Both the position numbers and the translations under genes were made by a program. From the NCBI GenBank assembly GCA_965661265.1, contig CBFIDE010000002.1:98827-162826 (forward strand): a stretch of DNA of 64,000 bases, given 5' to 3'. Shown here in pieces: positions 26,696-34,605 of the stretch (the first letter of the stretch is position 1; every line of letters begins with the position of its first letter). The notes below the pieces were generated by a model. The model saw nothing but the letters and a program-made list of their open reading frames with translations. It ran no database searches and had not been told where the DNA came from. The stretch comes from CBFIDE01 sp965661265. GTDB lineage: Bacteria; Bacteroidota; Bacteroidia; Flavobacteriales; Schleiferiaceae.

Positions 26696-27039
26696 ATGAC
26701 TTCCAAAGCTGTAGATCGCTTTTATTTGTTTATGTTGGAAACCACTGAAGGAAAAGATAGAGATAGAGCGTACAGCAATTTCTTAAAGGATACATGAATA
26801 TTGAGGTAGAACTAAACTCCTTATTAAGTAAGAATAAGATTAGACCTCTTAATGAGAACTCGGCTAAAATCTGTGAAATTACATTAGAGTTATGGCTGAA
26901 ATATAAGACGGAGCAGAAAAGAGATGATACTCTTAACAATAATGTTATCAAACTTTAGAGACAAACCTTTGATGATTTGTTTTATGCAATGCGGGTTCCA
27001 GAAAAAGGGAAGGAAGTTGTTCATAAGCTTACTCAATAA
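26696..27039 (+). pseudogene. Decayed gene for an unrecognised helical protein
   Basis: An ATG frame of 33 codons (MTSKAVDRFYLFMLE...) ends at TGA 26795. The overlapping ATG at 26794 continues in the next frame for 54 codons (NIEVELNSLLSKNKIRPLNE; ITLELWLKYKTEQKR) to an in-frame TAG at 26956. The same frame then stays open and protein-like (TFDDLFYAMRVPEKGKEV) to a TAA at 27037. The pieces read as one helical protein broken by a frameshift and a nonsense mutation. The family is not recognised. Confidence 0.6.
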
Positions 27040-27091
27040 AGAGGACATAGTGGCTTTAGATGTCACTCTGAATTTTCATTAAGCTAAGATC

Positions 27092-27598
27092 TTATTTGGG
27101 CTTTTTGTACACAGGCACCGTAGAGCAGGCCTCTCCGTACATGATGGATTTAGAATACTTTTGAATGTATTGAACAAGACTGATATAAGCTTGAGGGGGA
27201 ATTGGATAATCACCACAACCCTTTAGGATAATTCTTTGGTCTTCATAAATAGAAAAATCCTCTTCCATTAAGCGCTGCTCAAATAAAAGAGTTTCTAAAT
27301 TTTCTGAGCTGCCATAAGCCATTTTGCAATTCACAGCTTCCGCTGCAGAGGAAAGTAACATATAAGTCCATTGAGGAATAATAGCATCTGTACTGCAAAA
27401 CACTCTTAAAGCACCATTAGAATATTGACTCCAGTCATATTCAGCAACTGAGGCTCTAAAGTCCTTCTCCTTTAAAAGAATCCCTTCCACTAACCATTGA
27501 CTTATATCCAAAGTATATCTAGGCAAGCGCTGATAAAAGTCTGCAGGGTCTATGGTAATAAGACCGCTATTAGCTACTCTGTTAACAATCTCATCCAT
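27092..27598 (-). CDS. DUF2480 family protein, last gene of the SUF operon
   Basis: 168 aa. The N-terminal EIVNRVANSGLITIDPADF and later VFCSTDAIIPQWTYMLL and LKGCGDYPIPPQAY match DUF2480, a Bacteroidota family commonly found at the end of suf operons. No signal peptide or membrane helix, so cytoplasmic. Two conserved Cys lie in FCSTD and KGCGD, which could handle iron or sulfur, but no function has been established to my knowledge. Its ATG directly follows the stop of the DUF59 gene. Confidence 0.85.
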   Translation of the reverse strand: MDEIVNRVANSGLITIDPADFYQRLPRYTLDISQWLVEGILLKEKDFRASVAEYDWSQYSNGALRVFCSTDAIIPQWTYMLLSSAAEAVNCKMAYGSSENLETLLFEQRLMEEDFSIYEDQRIILKGCGDYPIPPQAYISLVQYIQKYSKSIMYGEACSTVPVYKKPK

Positions 27599-27922
27599 TT
27601 ATAAAAAACCTAATTCTAGCATGGCTTCTTCGCTCATCATATCCTTAGTCCATGGTGGATCAAAAGTTAATTCAACCTCCACTTCATTTACATCATCAAT
27701 TGATTTAGTCTTTTGCTTTACCTCCTCAGGCATACTTTCAGCAACTGGGCAGTTTGGTGAGGTCAAAGTCATTAAAATATGAATATCACAGTCGTCACTG
27801 ACTTTTACATCATAGATCAATCCTAATTGGTAGATATCTACTGGTATTTCAGGATCATAGATTGTTCTGAGCATATCTATAACTTGCTCGCCTAATGCTT
27901 GTAATTCTCCAGCTGTTTTCAT
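27599..27922 (-). CDS. DUF59/MIP18 family Fe-S assembly factor (SufT-like)
   Basis: 107 aa. The DUF59 core is clear: RTIYDPEIPVDIYQLGLIYDV at about 19-39 and LTSPNCPVAESMPEEV with the single conserved Cys at about 75. SufT and related proteins help mature Fe-S client proteins. Placed between sufE and DUF2480 with contiguous spacing, it belongs to the SUF operon. Confidence 0.9.
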   Translation of the reverse strand: MKTAGELQALGEQVIDMLRTIYDPEIPVDIYQLGLIYDVKVSDDCDIHILMTLTSPNCPVAESMPEEVKQKTKSIDDVNEVEVELTFDPPWTKDMMSEEAMLELGFL

Positions 27923-27930
27923 TCTTCCTT

Positions 27931-28350
27931 TTATTTAGCTTGCATGGCTAGTGCGTAAAACTTCATTTGTTTAATCATACTTAATAAACCATTGGCCCTT
28001 GTAGGTGATAGATGTTCCTTTAATCCAATGTCATCAATAAAACTCATATCTGCATTTAGAACTTCTTCTGCCGATTGCTCGGAAAGGGACCTTACCATTA
28101 AGGCGATTAAGCCTTTAGTTAAAATGGCATCACTATCTGCAGTAAATAGAATCTTGCCTTCTTTTTGTTCGGCGTTCAGCCAAACTCTACTCTGGCATCC
28201 TTTAATAATATTGTCCTCAGTTTTTAACTCCTCTTTAATGAGTGGAAGAGACTTTCCTAGCTCAATAAGATACTCATAGCGTTGCATCCAGTCATCAAAC
28301 ATTTCAAACTCTTCAACAATCTCATTTTGTATTTCTTGTATGCTACTCAT
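27931..28350 (-). CDS. sufE: SufE sulfur acceptor
   Basis: 139 aa, normal length. The persulfide-accepting Cys is C52 in IIKGCQSRVW, followed by the expected KGLIALMVRSLSEQ helix. SufE takes the persulfide from SufS and passes it to the SufBCD scaffold. In this operon sufE is separated from sufS by a methyltransferase gene; it starts two bases after that gene's stop codon partner (28350 vs 28352). Confidence 0.95.
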   Translation of the reverse strand: MSSIQEIQNEIVEEFEMFDDWMQRYEYLIELGKSLPLIKEELKTEDNIIKGCQSRVWLNAEQKEGKILFTADSDAILTKGLIALMVRSLSEQSAEEVLNADMSFIDDIGLKEHLSPTRANGLLSMIKQMKFYALAMQAK

Positions 28351-28351
28351 C

Positions 28352-29272
28352 TTAATTATTTATACTTATTAGGTGGGCATGACTAATGGCAAGCTCTTCT
28401 ACTGTATATTTCTGAAAACCTGAATCTAACTTAGCTTTATCAATAGTTTCTGGACTGCCTGGCCTTATGACCTCATTATCAATTTTAAAATCAGCCTCTT
28501 TATACAGCTCATAGTAATCTTTCAAGCGCATTCTGTTTTGCGGTTGCACATCATTATCAATCATCTTCCAAGAGGCATCACTGAATCTCAGGAAATTATA
28601 GATGTCTATTGTTTTATCTAGATGCGCAAAATGATCAGACATATCTATAAAGTGACTGTTTACTCCGTTTTTAACCGTACATCTTTTGAACTCTCTCAAA
28701 ATTGGTTTTAAAACATTTGGGTAGATATGCTCAAAGACGTTATTGCTATGGATTAAATCAAAGTAACCATCTGAAAAGTCTAAATTCCTGGCATCGCCAA
28801 CTTTAGTTGTAAAATGCAAGGCTTTGCAAAGCTGATCCTTGCTCATTTCATAAGGAAACAGTTCTTGTAATAGGCTTATTCTAGAGCCAATAAAGAAGGG
28901 CTCAAACCTTAAAAGTTTATCTTTTTTTAATTCGGTTTGAAACCGATATACAGTATCGCGCAAAGCTTCAGTACTCATTAAGTCATTCAAGTCTATACTA
29001 TGAACACTTTCTGCACCTGCTAAAAACATACAAACTGGAACTACAGGATACCACCCCGTACCTAATTCTAAAGATTTGAACGGCGCTTTTAAACCTACTT
29101 CTCTAGAAAGTGAGAGATGGTCAAAGGCATGATTCATTTTATCACCAAAGTATTGATCATTGAGCTGAACCCCTTTAGTTACATTCTTTTGAAACCAAAA
29201 ATTTATGGAATGACTATTTGGAAGCCATGAGATTGACTTCTGAATCACAGCCTTAAGAATCCACTTTTTCAT
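28352..29272 (-). CDS. SAM-dependent methyltransferase inserted in the SUF operon
   Basis: 306 aa. A class I methyltransferase core has motif I LELGTGWYPVVP at about 68-79, an acidic motif II (HSIDLNDL near 93) and motif IV DLIHSNNVFEHIYP near 175. The substrate is unknown; the C-terminal third has no recognised domain. It sits between sufS and sufE with only a few bases on each side and on the same strand, so it is transcribed with them. Whether it modifies a sulfur-transfer component or simply rides in the operon cannot be told. Surface methyltransferases with a similar layout occur near polysaccharide genes, so an unrelated role is possible. Confidence 0.8.
   Translation of the reverse strand: MKKWILKAVIQKSISWLPNSHSINFWFQKNVTKGVQLNDQYFGDKMNHAFDHLSLSREVGLKAPFKSLELGTGWYPVVPVCMFLAGAESVHSIDLNDLMSTEALRDTVYRFQTELKKDKLLRFEPFFIGSRISLLQELFPYEMSKDQLCKALHFTTKVGDARNLDFSDGYFDLIHSNNVFEHIYPNVLKPILREFKRCTVKNGVNSHFIDMSDHFAHLDKTIDIYNFLRFSDASWKMIDNDVQPQNRMRLKDYYELYKEADFKIDNEVIRPGSPETIDKAKLDSGFQKYTVEELAISHAHLISINN
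28955..28966 (-). repeat. GCTTNNCGCGAT motif copy (NN = TG)
   Basis: Sense strand of the methyltransferase gene, encoding Ala-Leu-Arg-Asp. Confidence 0.7.
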
Positions 29273-29275
29273 ATG

Positions 29276-30514
29276 CTAAGAGAGCATTTGTTGAGCCTTC
29301 TTTATAGCCTCAATCATTCTGTCAATTTCGTCAAAAGTATTGTAAAAAGAGAAAGAAGCTCTAATTGTTCCCGGAATATTCAGAATATCCATGATTGGTT
29401 GGGTGCAATGATGCCCTGTTCTTACTGCTACGCCCAACTTATCTAATATGACTCCAATATCATAAGGGTGTATGTCGCCAACCAAGAAAGAGATCACACT
29501 GGCTTTTTCTGTCGCTTCACCTATAAATCGAATACCCTCAATTTCAGAAAGTCTTTTATGCCCATATTCTAGCAATTCATTCTCATAATCACCAATTGCC
29601 TCTAATCCAATAGAATTGATATAATCGATAGCTTTTCCAATGGCCACACCACCTGCAATATTTGGAGTTCCTGCTTCAAATTTATGAGGCAATCCAGCAT
29701 AAGTAGTTTTTTCAAAACTCACTGAAGCAATCATTTCTCCACCACCTTGATAAGGAGGTAAATTATTCCATAATGCCTCTTTGCCATAAAGCATACCAAA
29801 GCCCGTAGGGCCAAACATTTTATGTCCACTCAAAGCATAAAAGTCTGCATCTAAATCTTGAACATCCACTTTCATATGTGCTCCAGATTGTGCTCCATCG
29901 ATGATACATAAGGCACCATATTCATGGGCCTTTGCAATCATGCTTTTAATAGGATTTACAGTGCCAAGAGCATTGCTTATATGATTGATGCTTAAAACTT
30001 TTGTTTTAGAGCTCAGTAATTCTTTAAATGCCTTAAGGTCTAATTCGCCTTTATCATTAAATGGAATATGCTTTAATATTGCGCCATTGCGCTCACAAAG
30101 CATTTGCCAAGGAACAATATTACTATGGTGTTCTAAGTCTGAGATAAGAATTTCATCTCCTTCTTGAATATGTTTTTGGCCAATACAAAAAGCCAATAAA
30201 TTCATACTCTCACTTACTCCTTTTGTAAAGATAACTTCATGTGAATGAGCAGCATTAATATGATCTGCAACCTTAGTTCTTCCTTCTTCAAAAGCATCTG
30301 TAGCTAATTGAGAAAGATGATGCACTCCTCTATGAACATTACTATTGATAGTAGAGTAATAATCATTAATTGCATTAATTACAATCTGAGGTTTTTGCGT
30401 TGTGGCAGCATTGTCAAAATAGACCAAAGGATAGTTATTTACCTTTTGATTTAAAATTGGAAAGTCCTTTCTAATTTTAATGGGATCTATTTGCATTGCC
30501 TTGGCCTGGTTCAT
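29276..30514 (-). CDS. sufS: SufS cysteine desulfurase
   Basis: 412 aa. Class V aminotransferase fold with the PLP lysine K232 in ALSGHKMFGP, the PLP-binding DGAQS near 206-210 and the catalytic C370 in RTGHHCTQP. It removes sulfur from cysteine as a persulfide and feeds SufE. The start overlaps the sufD stop by one base. An internal ATG at residue 7 (MQIDPIKIRKDFP) could be the real start. Confidence 0.96.
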   Translation of the reverse strand: MNQAKAMQIDPIKIRKDFPILNQKVNNYPLVYFDNAATTQKPQIVINAINDYYSTINSNVHRGVHHLSQLATDAFEEGRTKVADHINAAHSHEVIFTKGVSESMNLLAFCIGQKHIQEGDEILISDLEHHSNIVPWQMLCERNGAILKHIPFNDKGELDLKAFKELLSSKTKVLSINHISNALGTVNPIKSMIAKAHEYGALCIIDGAQSGAHMKVDVQDLDADFYALSGHKMFGPTGFGMLYGKEALWNNLPPYQGGGEMIASVSFEKTTYAGLPHKFEAGTPNIAGGVAIGKAIDYINSIGLEAIGDYENELLEYGHKRLSEIEGIRFIGEATEKASVISFLVGDIHPYDIGVILDKLGVAVRTGHHCTQPIMDILNIPGTIRASFSFYNTFDEIDRMIEAIKKAQQMLS

Positions 30515-31833
30515 TACAGTTCAAAATTTATGTTCACTCCAAGTTTTAATGCAATAGCTGCATTAAGTCTTTTTCTAAGAGCTGGAATTCTAACGTTTCT
30601 AAGGCTATCATTTGCAAAAGCAAAGAGCATTAAAGCTTTAGCTTCTTTTTGACCAATACCTCTTGATCTCAAATAGAAAAGAGCATCTTCATCCAATTGC
30701 CCGATAGTACAGCCGTGGCTACACTTTACATCGTCTGCATAAATCTCAAGCTGAGGTTTTGTGTCAATACTGGCTGTGTCTGTAAGTAAGATGTTGTTGT
30801 TCTGCTGGAAAGCATTGGTTTTTTGAGCATCTGGATGCACCATTACTTTGCCGTTAAAGACACCTTTCCCTTTACCGTCATAAATGCCTTTATAAAGCTC
30901 ATCGCTATAGCAATTTGCAAACTTATGATCTGCAAGAGTATGATGGTCAATAAACTGATTATCACCTGCAATAGAAATACCATCCATATGGCTTTCAGTA
31001 TGTTCTTCTTTTATAAAGAAGTTGAGGTTGTTCCTGATAAACTTATTTCCAAAACTAAAAGTACCAATTCTTACATTAGAGTGGGCATATTGAGCAATAG
31101 AAGTATTGTCTACTATGGACGCTTCATTATTATCATTCTGGATTTTATAATAATTAATCCTAGAGCTTCTTTCCGCAAAGATTTCAGTAGCACTATTAGT
31201 AAATACCGCATGATCACTCAAGGATTGATGTCTTTCAATGATCTCAACTTCAGCATTCTCCTCAACAATAATTAAGTTTCTTGGCTGAAGCATTAGCTCC
31301 TTATCATGATTTGTAGAGAAAAATAAAATTTGAATCGGCTTATCAACCGTTTGGTTTTTCTTTACTCTGATAAAAGCACCTTCATTTGCAAAGGCAGTGT
31401 TCAATGAAGAGAAAGACTCTTTTTTAGGAAGTACAGTATCAAAGTATTTATTGACTAGAGCAGGCTCCTTTTGGACCATCGCTTGAAAAGTACAGATGTC
31501 AAATTTGTCATGAGTAGTTTCGCTCAGCCAGCTGCTGTAAACTCCATCAATAAAAACAACTTTATAGCTATCAATATCTGATACAAAGTATTCCTTAAGG
31601 TCTTTATACTCTAAGTTTGTCTCAGTGTTTGGGAAGATTCTAAAATCTCCTTTTAAGTGAGCCTTCACATTAGTATACTTATATTCTTCGTCTCTTTTAG
31701 TTGGGAAACCAAGTGCTTCAAAACGTTCAAAAGCTTCTTGACGTTTTTTATGAATTACACCTTTAGCACCACCTTGCATTTGGTTTTCAAATACAATAAA
31801 AGAGGACTCTAGTTTTTCTTTTAAATCTTCCAC
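30514..31833 (-). CDS. sufD: SufD scaffold protein
   Basis: 439 aa. The right-handed beta-helix core ends in DVKCSHGCTIGQLDEDALFYLRSRGI near 371-396, the family signature with the conserved Cys and His of the SufB-SufD interface. The N-terminal helical domain contains GFPTKRDEEYKYTN. SufD binds SufB and SufC and is needed for iron entry into the scaffold. It begins 20 bases after sufC. Confidence 0.95.
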   Translation of the reverse strand: MEDLKEKLESSFIVFENQMQGGAKGVIHKKRQEAFERFEALGFPTKRDEEYKYTNVKAHLKGDFRIFPNTETNLEYKDLKEYFVSDIDSYKVVFIDGVYSSWLSETTHDKFDICTFQAMVQKEPALVNKYFDTVLPKKESFSSLNTAFANEGAFIRVKKNQTVDKPIQILFFSTNHDKELMLQPRNLIIVEENAEVEIIERHQSLSDHAVFTNSATEIFAERSSRINYYKIQNDNNEASIVDNTSIAQYAHSNVRIGTFSFGNKFIRNNLNFFIKEEHTESHMDGISIAGDNQFIDHHTLADHKFANCYSDELYKGIYDGKGKGVFNGKVMVHPDAQKTNAFQQNNNILLTDTASIDTKPQLEIYADDVKCSHGCTIGQLDEDALFYLRSRGIGQKEAKALMLFAFANDSLRNVRIPALRKRLNAAIALKLGVNINFEL

Positions 31834-31853
31834 TCTAAGAGGTCTTAATTAAA

Positions 31854-32609
31854 TTAAACTGCAGCAGATTCCTTGATCAACCAATCATATCCTCTATCTT
31901 CTAATTCAAGAGCCAATTCTTTAGTACCACTTTTAATGATCTTTCCTTTGTGAAGCACATGCACAAAGTCTGGAACGATATGGTCTAATAATCTTTGGTA
32001 GTGAGTAATTACAATAGTAGCATTGTCTTTAGTTCTAAGCTTATTCACACCATTAGCAACAATTCTAAGAGCGTCAATATCTAAACCAGAATCAGTTTCA
32101 TCTAAAATGGCCAATTTTGGTTCCAACATTGCCATTTGAAAAATTTCATTTCTTTTCTTCTCACCACCTGAAAAACCCTCGTTTAAAGATCTGCTTAAAA
32201 AGCCTTTATCCATTTCAAGAAGGGCCATTTTCTCTCTCATCTTCTTCAGCATCTCATTAGCTGGCATCGGCTCCAAGCCTCTTCCTTTACGAGATTCATT
32301 GATGGCTGTTTTTAAGAAATTAGTGACAGTAACACCAGGTATTTCAACAGGATACTGGAAGCTTAAGAAAATTCCTTTATGGGCTCTTTCTTCTGCTGAA
32401 AGCTCCAATAAATCTTCATTTTCAAATCTAATTCCGCCTTCAGTTACTTCATATTCTTCTCTTCCGGCGATTACAGAAGAAAGTGTACTTTTCCCTGAAC
32501 CATTGGGCCCCATAATAGCATGGACTTCACCTGGCTTAACTTCTAGAAAAACACCTTTTAAAATTTCTACATCTTCTACAGATGCATGTAGATTATTAAT
32601 CTTTAACAT
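31854..32609 (-). CDS. sufC: SufC ABC-type ATPase
   Basis: 251 aa. Walker A GPNGSGKST (34-42), the SufC-type signature NEGFSGGEKKRNEI near 144-157, Walker B LAILDETDSGLD near 170 and the H-loop VITHYQ near 201. No membrane domain; it powers conformational change of the SufB2C2 or SufBC2D scaffold. Spaced 25 bases from sufB. Confidence 0.97.
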   Translation of the reverse strand: MLKINNLHASVEDVEILKGVFLEVKPGEVHAIMGPNGSGKSTLSSVIAGREEYEVTEGGIRFENEDLLELSAEERAHKGIFLSFQYPVEIPGVTVTNFLKTAINESRKGRGLEPMPANEMLKKMREKMALLEMDKGFLSRSLNEGFSGGEKKRNEIFQMAMLEPKLAILDETDSGLDIDALRIVANGVNKLRTKDNATIVITHYQRLLDHIVPDFVHVLHKGKIIKSGTKELALELEDRGYDWLIKESAAV

Positions 32610-32634
32610 GATATATTTTTTAATCTAATATTGA

Positions 32635-34077
32635 TTATCCTACTGATCCTTCTAAAGAAATCGCGAGAAGCTTCTGTGCCTCTACCGCAAATTCCATTGG
32701 TAATTGGTTTAAAACATCTTTACAATAACCATTTACAATTAAAGCGATTGCTTCCTCTTCACCAATTCCTCTTTGATTACAATAAAAAATCTGGTCTTCA
32801 CCAATTTTGGAGGTTGTAGCCTCATGCTCAATTTTGGCAGATTTATTTTTAACTTCTATATAAGGGAATGTGTGCGATCCGCAACTAGATCCCATTAAAA
32901 GGGAGTCGCATTGTGAGAAGTTTCTAGCGTTTTGGGCTCGTGGGCCGATTTTTACTAAACCTCTATAGCTACCATTACTTTTTCCGGCACAAATACCTTT
33001 CGATATGATAGTACTCTTAGTGTTTTTGCCAAGGTGGATCATTTTAGTGCCAGTATCAGCTTGCTGGTAATTATTGGTGACTGCAACAGAATAGAATTCA
33101 CCGATAGAATTCTCTCCTTTTAGAATACAGCTAGGATACTTCCATGTTACCGCACTTCCTGTTTCCACTTGAGTCCAGCTGATTTTTGCGTTTTTATTGC
33201 AAATTCCTCTTTTAGTAACAAAATTGAAAACTCCTCCAACACCGTCTTGATTTCCAGGATACCAATTTTGAACAGTAGAGTATTTAATCTCGGAACCGTC
33301 TAAAGCGATTAATTCTACAACTGCAGCATGCAATTGATTTTCATCTCTCATAGGAGCGGTACAACCTTCAAGGTAACTTACGTAACTATCTTTATCAGCG
33401 ATCAGTAAAGTTCTTTCAAACTGACCTGTTCCGGCTTCATTAATTCTAAAGTAAGTAGACAACTCCATTGGACATTTTACTCCTTTTGGAATATAACAGA
33501 AGGAACCATCAGTAAAAACTGCAGAGTTCAGGGCTGCATAAAAGTTATCGCTTTTAGGAACTACGCTACCCATATACTTCTTGATTAATTCAGGATGTTC
33601 CTGAATTGCATCAGATATAGAGCAGAAAATAATTCCTTTTTCGTTGAGAGTTTCTTTAAATGTAGTCTTCACAGAGATAGAGTCAACCACAACATCCATT
33701 GCTACACCGCTCAATCTTTTTTGCTCGTCGATAGAAATCCCAAGCTTTGTGAAAGTCTTGAGTAACTCAGGGTCCACTTCATCAAGACTATCTAAAGTTT
33801 TCTTTTGCTTTGGTGCAGAATAATAACTGATCGCTTGAAAGTCAGGTTTTTCATAGGTTACGTTAGCCCATTCAGGCTCGTCCATTTTTTTCCATTGCTC
33901 AAAAGCGTCTAGTCTCCAATCTAACATCCATTCTGGCTCATTTTTCTTAGCAGAAATGATTCTAATCACCTCTTCATTTAAACCAGCTGGTACCTTATCA
34001 GCTTCAATATCGGTATAGAACCCATATTTATAATCTGATTTGGTAATATCATCTAATAATTGATCTTCTTGATTCAT
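32635..34077 (-). CDS. sufB: SufB scaffold protein
   Basis: 480 aa. Highly conserved segments are visible: GVAMDVVVDSISVKTTF, YIPKGVKCPMELSTYFRIN, EGCTAP and NARNFSQCDSLLMGSSCGSHTFPYIEV, and the C-terminal HEATTSKIGEDQIFYCNQRGI. SufB is the site where the nascent Fe-S cluster forms. A GCTTNNCGCGAT motif lies in its last codons at 32660-32671. Confidence 0.97.
   Translation of the reverse strand: MNQEDQLLDDITKSDYKYGFYTDIEADKVPAGLNEEVIRIISAKKNEPEWMLDWRLDAFEQWKKMDEPEWANVTYEKPDFQAISYYSAPKQKKTLDSLDEVDPELLKTFTKLGISIDEQKRLSGVAMDVVVDSISVKTTFKETLNEKGIIFCSISDAIQEHPELIKKYMGSVVPKSDNFYAALNSAVFTDGSFCYIPKGVKCPMELSTYFRINEAGTGQFERTLLIADKDSYVSYLEGCTAPMRDENQLHAAVVELIALDGSEIKYSTVQNWYPGNQDGVGGVFNFVTKRGICNKNAKISWTQVETGSAVTWKYPSCILKGENSIGEFYSVAVTNNYQQADTGTKMIHLGKNTKSTIISKGICAGKSNGSYRGLVKIGPRAQNARNFSQCDSLLMGSSCGSHTFPYIEVKNKSAKIEHEATTSKIGEDQIFYCNQRGIGEEEAIALIVNGYCKDVLNQLPMEFAVEAQKLLAISLEGSVG
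32660..32671 (-). repeat. GCTTNNCGCGAT motif copy (NN = CT)
   Basis: Sense strand near the 3' end of sufB, in the codons for Lys-Leu-Leu-Ala-Ile. Confidence 0.7.
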
Positions 34078-34086
34078 GTCCTGTTT

Positions 34087-34416
34087 TTAAACGGCAAAGC
34101 TTTCGCCACATCCGCAAGTTCTAGAAGCATTAGGATTATTAAAACTAAATCCCTTACCATTCAGGCCGCCTTCATACTCCAAAGTAGTACCGATCAGATA
34201 GAGGAAACTTCTTTTATCTACTAAAATCCTAACATCACCATCTTCAAATAGTTTGTCATCTTCTTTGAGGTCGCCTACAAAATCCAGCTTATAAGATAAG
34301 CCGCTGCATCCGCCGCTATCCACACCTACTCTGATGTAGCTCTCTTCTAGACGCTTTCCTTCTTCGCTCAAAAGGCTATGAATTTTTGTTCTAGCCGTGT
34401 CTGAAACCTTTATCAT
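34087..34416 (-). CDS. sufA: SufA/IscA-type Fe-S carrier
   Basis: 109 aa A-type carrier. The three cluster-ligating cysteines are present: C37 in GGCSGL and C101, C103 in TCGCGESF. It accepts clusters from SufBCD and hands them to clients. It is the first gene of the operon, just after a TATTTTTG promoter box, and starts 9 bases before sufB. Confidence 0.95.
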   Translation of the reverse strand: MIKVSDTARTKIHSLLSEEGKRLEESYIRVGVDSGGCSGLSYKLDFVGDLKEDDKLFEDGDVRILVDKRSFLYLIGTTLEYEGGLNGKGFSFNNPNASRTCGCGESFAV

Positions 34417-34447
34417 AGCTATGAAATTAATTAAATAATTGTCTCAG

Positions 34448-34455
34448 CAAAAATA
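34448..34455 (-). promoter_or_regulatory. -7 promoter element of the suf operon
   Basis: TATTTTTG on the minus strand, 31 bases before the sufA ATG, giving a short leader of about 25 bases. I saw no obvious operator palindrome for an Fe-S regulator beside it. Confidence 0.6.
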
Positions 34456-34605
34456 CTAAATAGAATTATTCTAAACTAATGATTTAGCCCTATCATATGA
34501 GCTGATAGGTAGAATAAATAAGCCCCCTAGGATTTTCTCTTTAAATAATTCCCTCAATGGAAATTAAAGAAGCATTGTATATTTATAGGTTATAAAGAAC
34601 TGAAG

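Noticed and set aside
30823..31275. 150-codon plus-strand open frame
   Set aside because: Lies antisense within the well-conserved sufD and shows no protein family features.
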